The notes under the pieces: generated by a model
Told to the model about the DNA's origin: nothing
Databases searched by the model: none
Seen by the model: the letters and a program-made list of their open reading frames with translations, nothing else
Program-made: the position numbers and the translations under genes
NCBI GenBank assembly: GCA_013824045.1
Contig: PNND01000185.1
Location: 1-5,203, forward strand
From: Rhodobacter sp.
Lineage (GTDB): Bacteria; Pseudomonadota; Alphaproteobacteria; Rhodobacterales; Rhodobacteraceae
Length of the DNA stretch: 5,203 bases
Direction: 5' to 3'
Shown here: piece by piece, positions 5,155-5,203 of the stretch
Numbering within the stretch: the stretch's first letter is position 1
How the letters are laid out: each line of letters opens with the position of its first letter

Positions 5155-5174
5155 GTTGATGTGGCGTTGATGTA
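5155..5174 (+). repeat. Arm-type integrase site pair, right arm
   Basis: GTTGATGT occurs at 5155-5162 and 5166-5173, 11 bp apart with the same GGC spacer as in the left arm. Each box differs from its left-arm partner only at the sixth base (T for G). The two units are in the same orientation on both sides of the core. The last 29 bases of the window hold no recognisable feature; an integrase gene would be expected beyond the edge. Confidence 0.75.
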
Positions 5175-5203
5175 GCCTTTGCCCTGCCCTGCCGGATCAT
5201 AAT

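Larger units (their letters stand above)
4883..5174. other. attP: Phage attachment site attP with arm-type and IHF sites
   Basis: Five elements are arranged around a tRNA 3' fragment. From left to right they are an outer 20-bp repeat (4883-4902), an inner 15-bp repeat (4941-4955), the tRNA core (4968-5014), a second inner repeat (5062-5076) and a second outer repeat (5155-5174). Lambda-type tyrosine recombinases use a core site flanked by two arms with arm-type integrase sites and IHF bend sites, which is what is seen. A prophage end (attL or attR) would have such an arm on one side only. Both arms present means either circular or unintegrated phage DNA, or the junction between tandem prophages. 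There is no gene in this stretch. The integrase is not in the window. Confidence 0.8.

Noticed and set aside
5006..5200. Minus-strand open frame of 64 codons, possible integrase end
   Set aside because: It runs through the IHF site, the arm repeat and the edge of the tRNA core, shows no integrase motifs, and has no ribosome-binding site.

Overview
The window looks like part of a temperate-phage genome from an alphaproteobacterium, most likely Rhodobacteraceae-like. This rests on the high GC, the style of the lysis genes, and a 47-nt tRNA fragment that reads as the 3' part of an alphaproteobacterial initiator tRNA (tRNA-fMet). The host assignment is inference; no database was searched.

Left part (1-1577) is a phage late/lysis region on the + strand. 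It holds the C-terminal end of an unidentified protein, a small membrane/coiled-coil protein, a short hairpin terminator, an M15-family endolysin with a hydrophobic C-terminal tail, and an overlapping pair that fits inner- and outer-membrane spanins (Rz/Rz1-like).

Middle part (about 1605-4796) is a self-contained metabolic operon on the same strand. A possible promoter and a clear TPP riboswitch are followed by thiM, thiE and thiD, joined by ATGA stop/start overlaps, and then by a short-chain dehydrogenase/reductase. Together ThiM (thiazole kinase), ThiD (pyrimidine kinase/phosphate kinase) and ThiE (condensing enzyme) form a complete salvage route from thiazole alcohol and HMP to thiamine phosphate. 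The window has no ThiC, ThiG or ThiL, so the last kinase step would depend on the host. The dehydrogenase gene is broken by an apparent single-base deletion near 4566. The operon ends at a strong hairpin.

Right part (4848-5203) is the most striking. A tRNA-fMet 3' fragment on the - strand is flanked on both sides by paired direct repeats. The inner pair each matches the IHF consensus. The outer pair are 20-bp units, each made of two GTTGAKGT boxes 11 bp apart, as expected of arm-type integrase sites. This layout (arm sites, IHF site, tRNA core, IHF site, arm sites) is that of an intact attP of a lambda-like tyrosine recombinase. Because arm sites lie on both sides, the thiamine operon between the lysis genes and attP appears to be phage cargo, not flanking host DNA. 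A - strand terminator just inside the left arm would end transcription of the tRNA-fMet gene rebuilt on integration. The integrase itself is not in the window and would be expected to the right.
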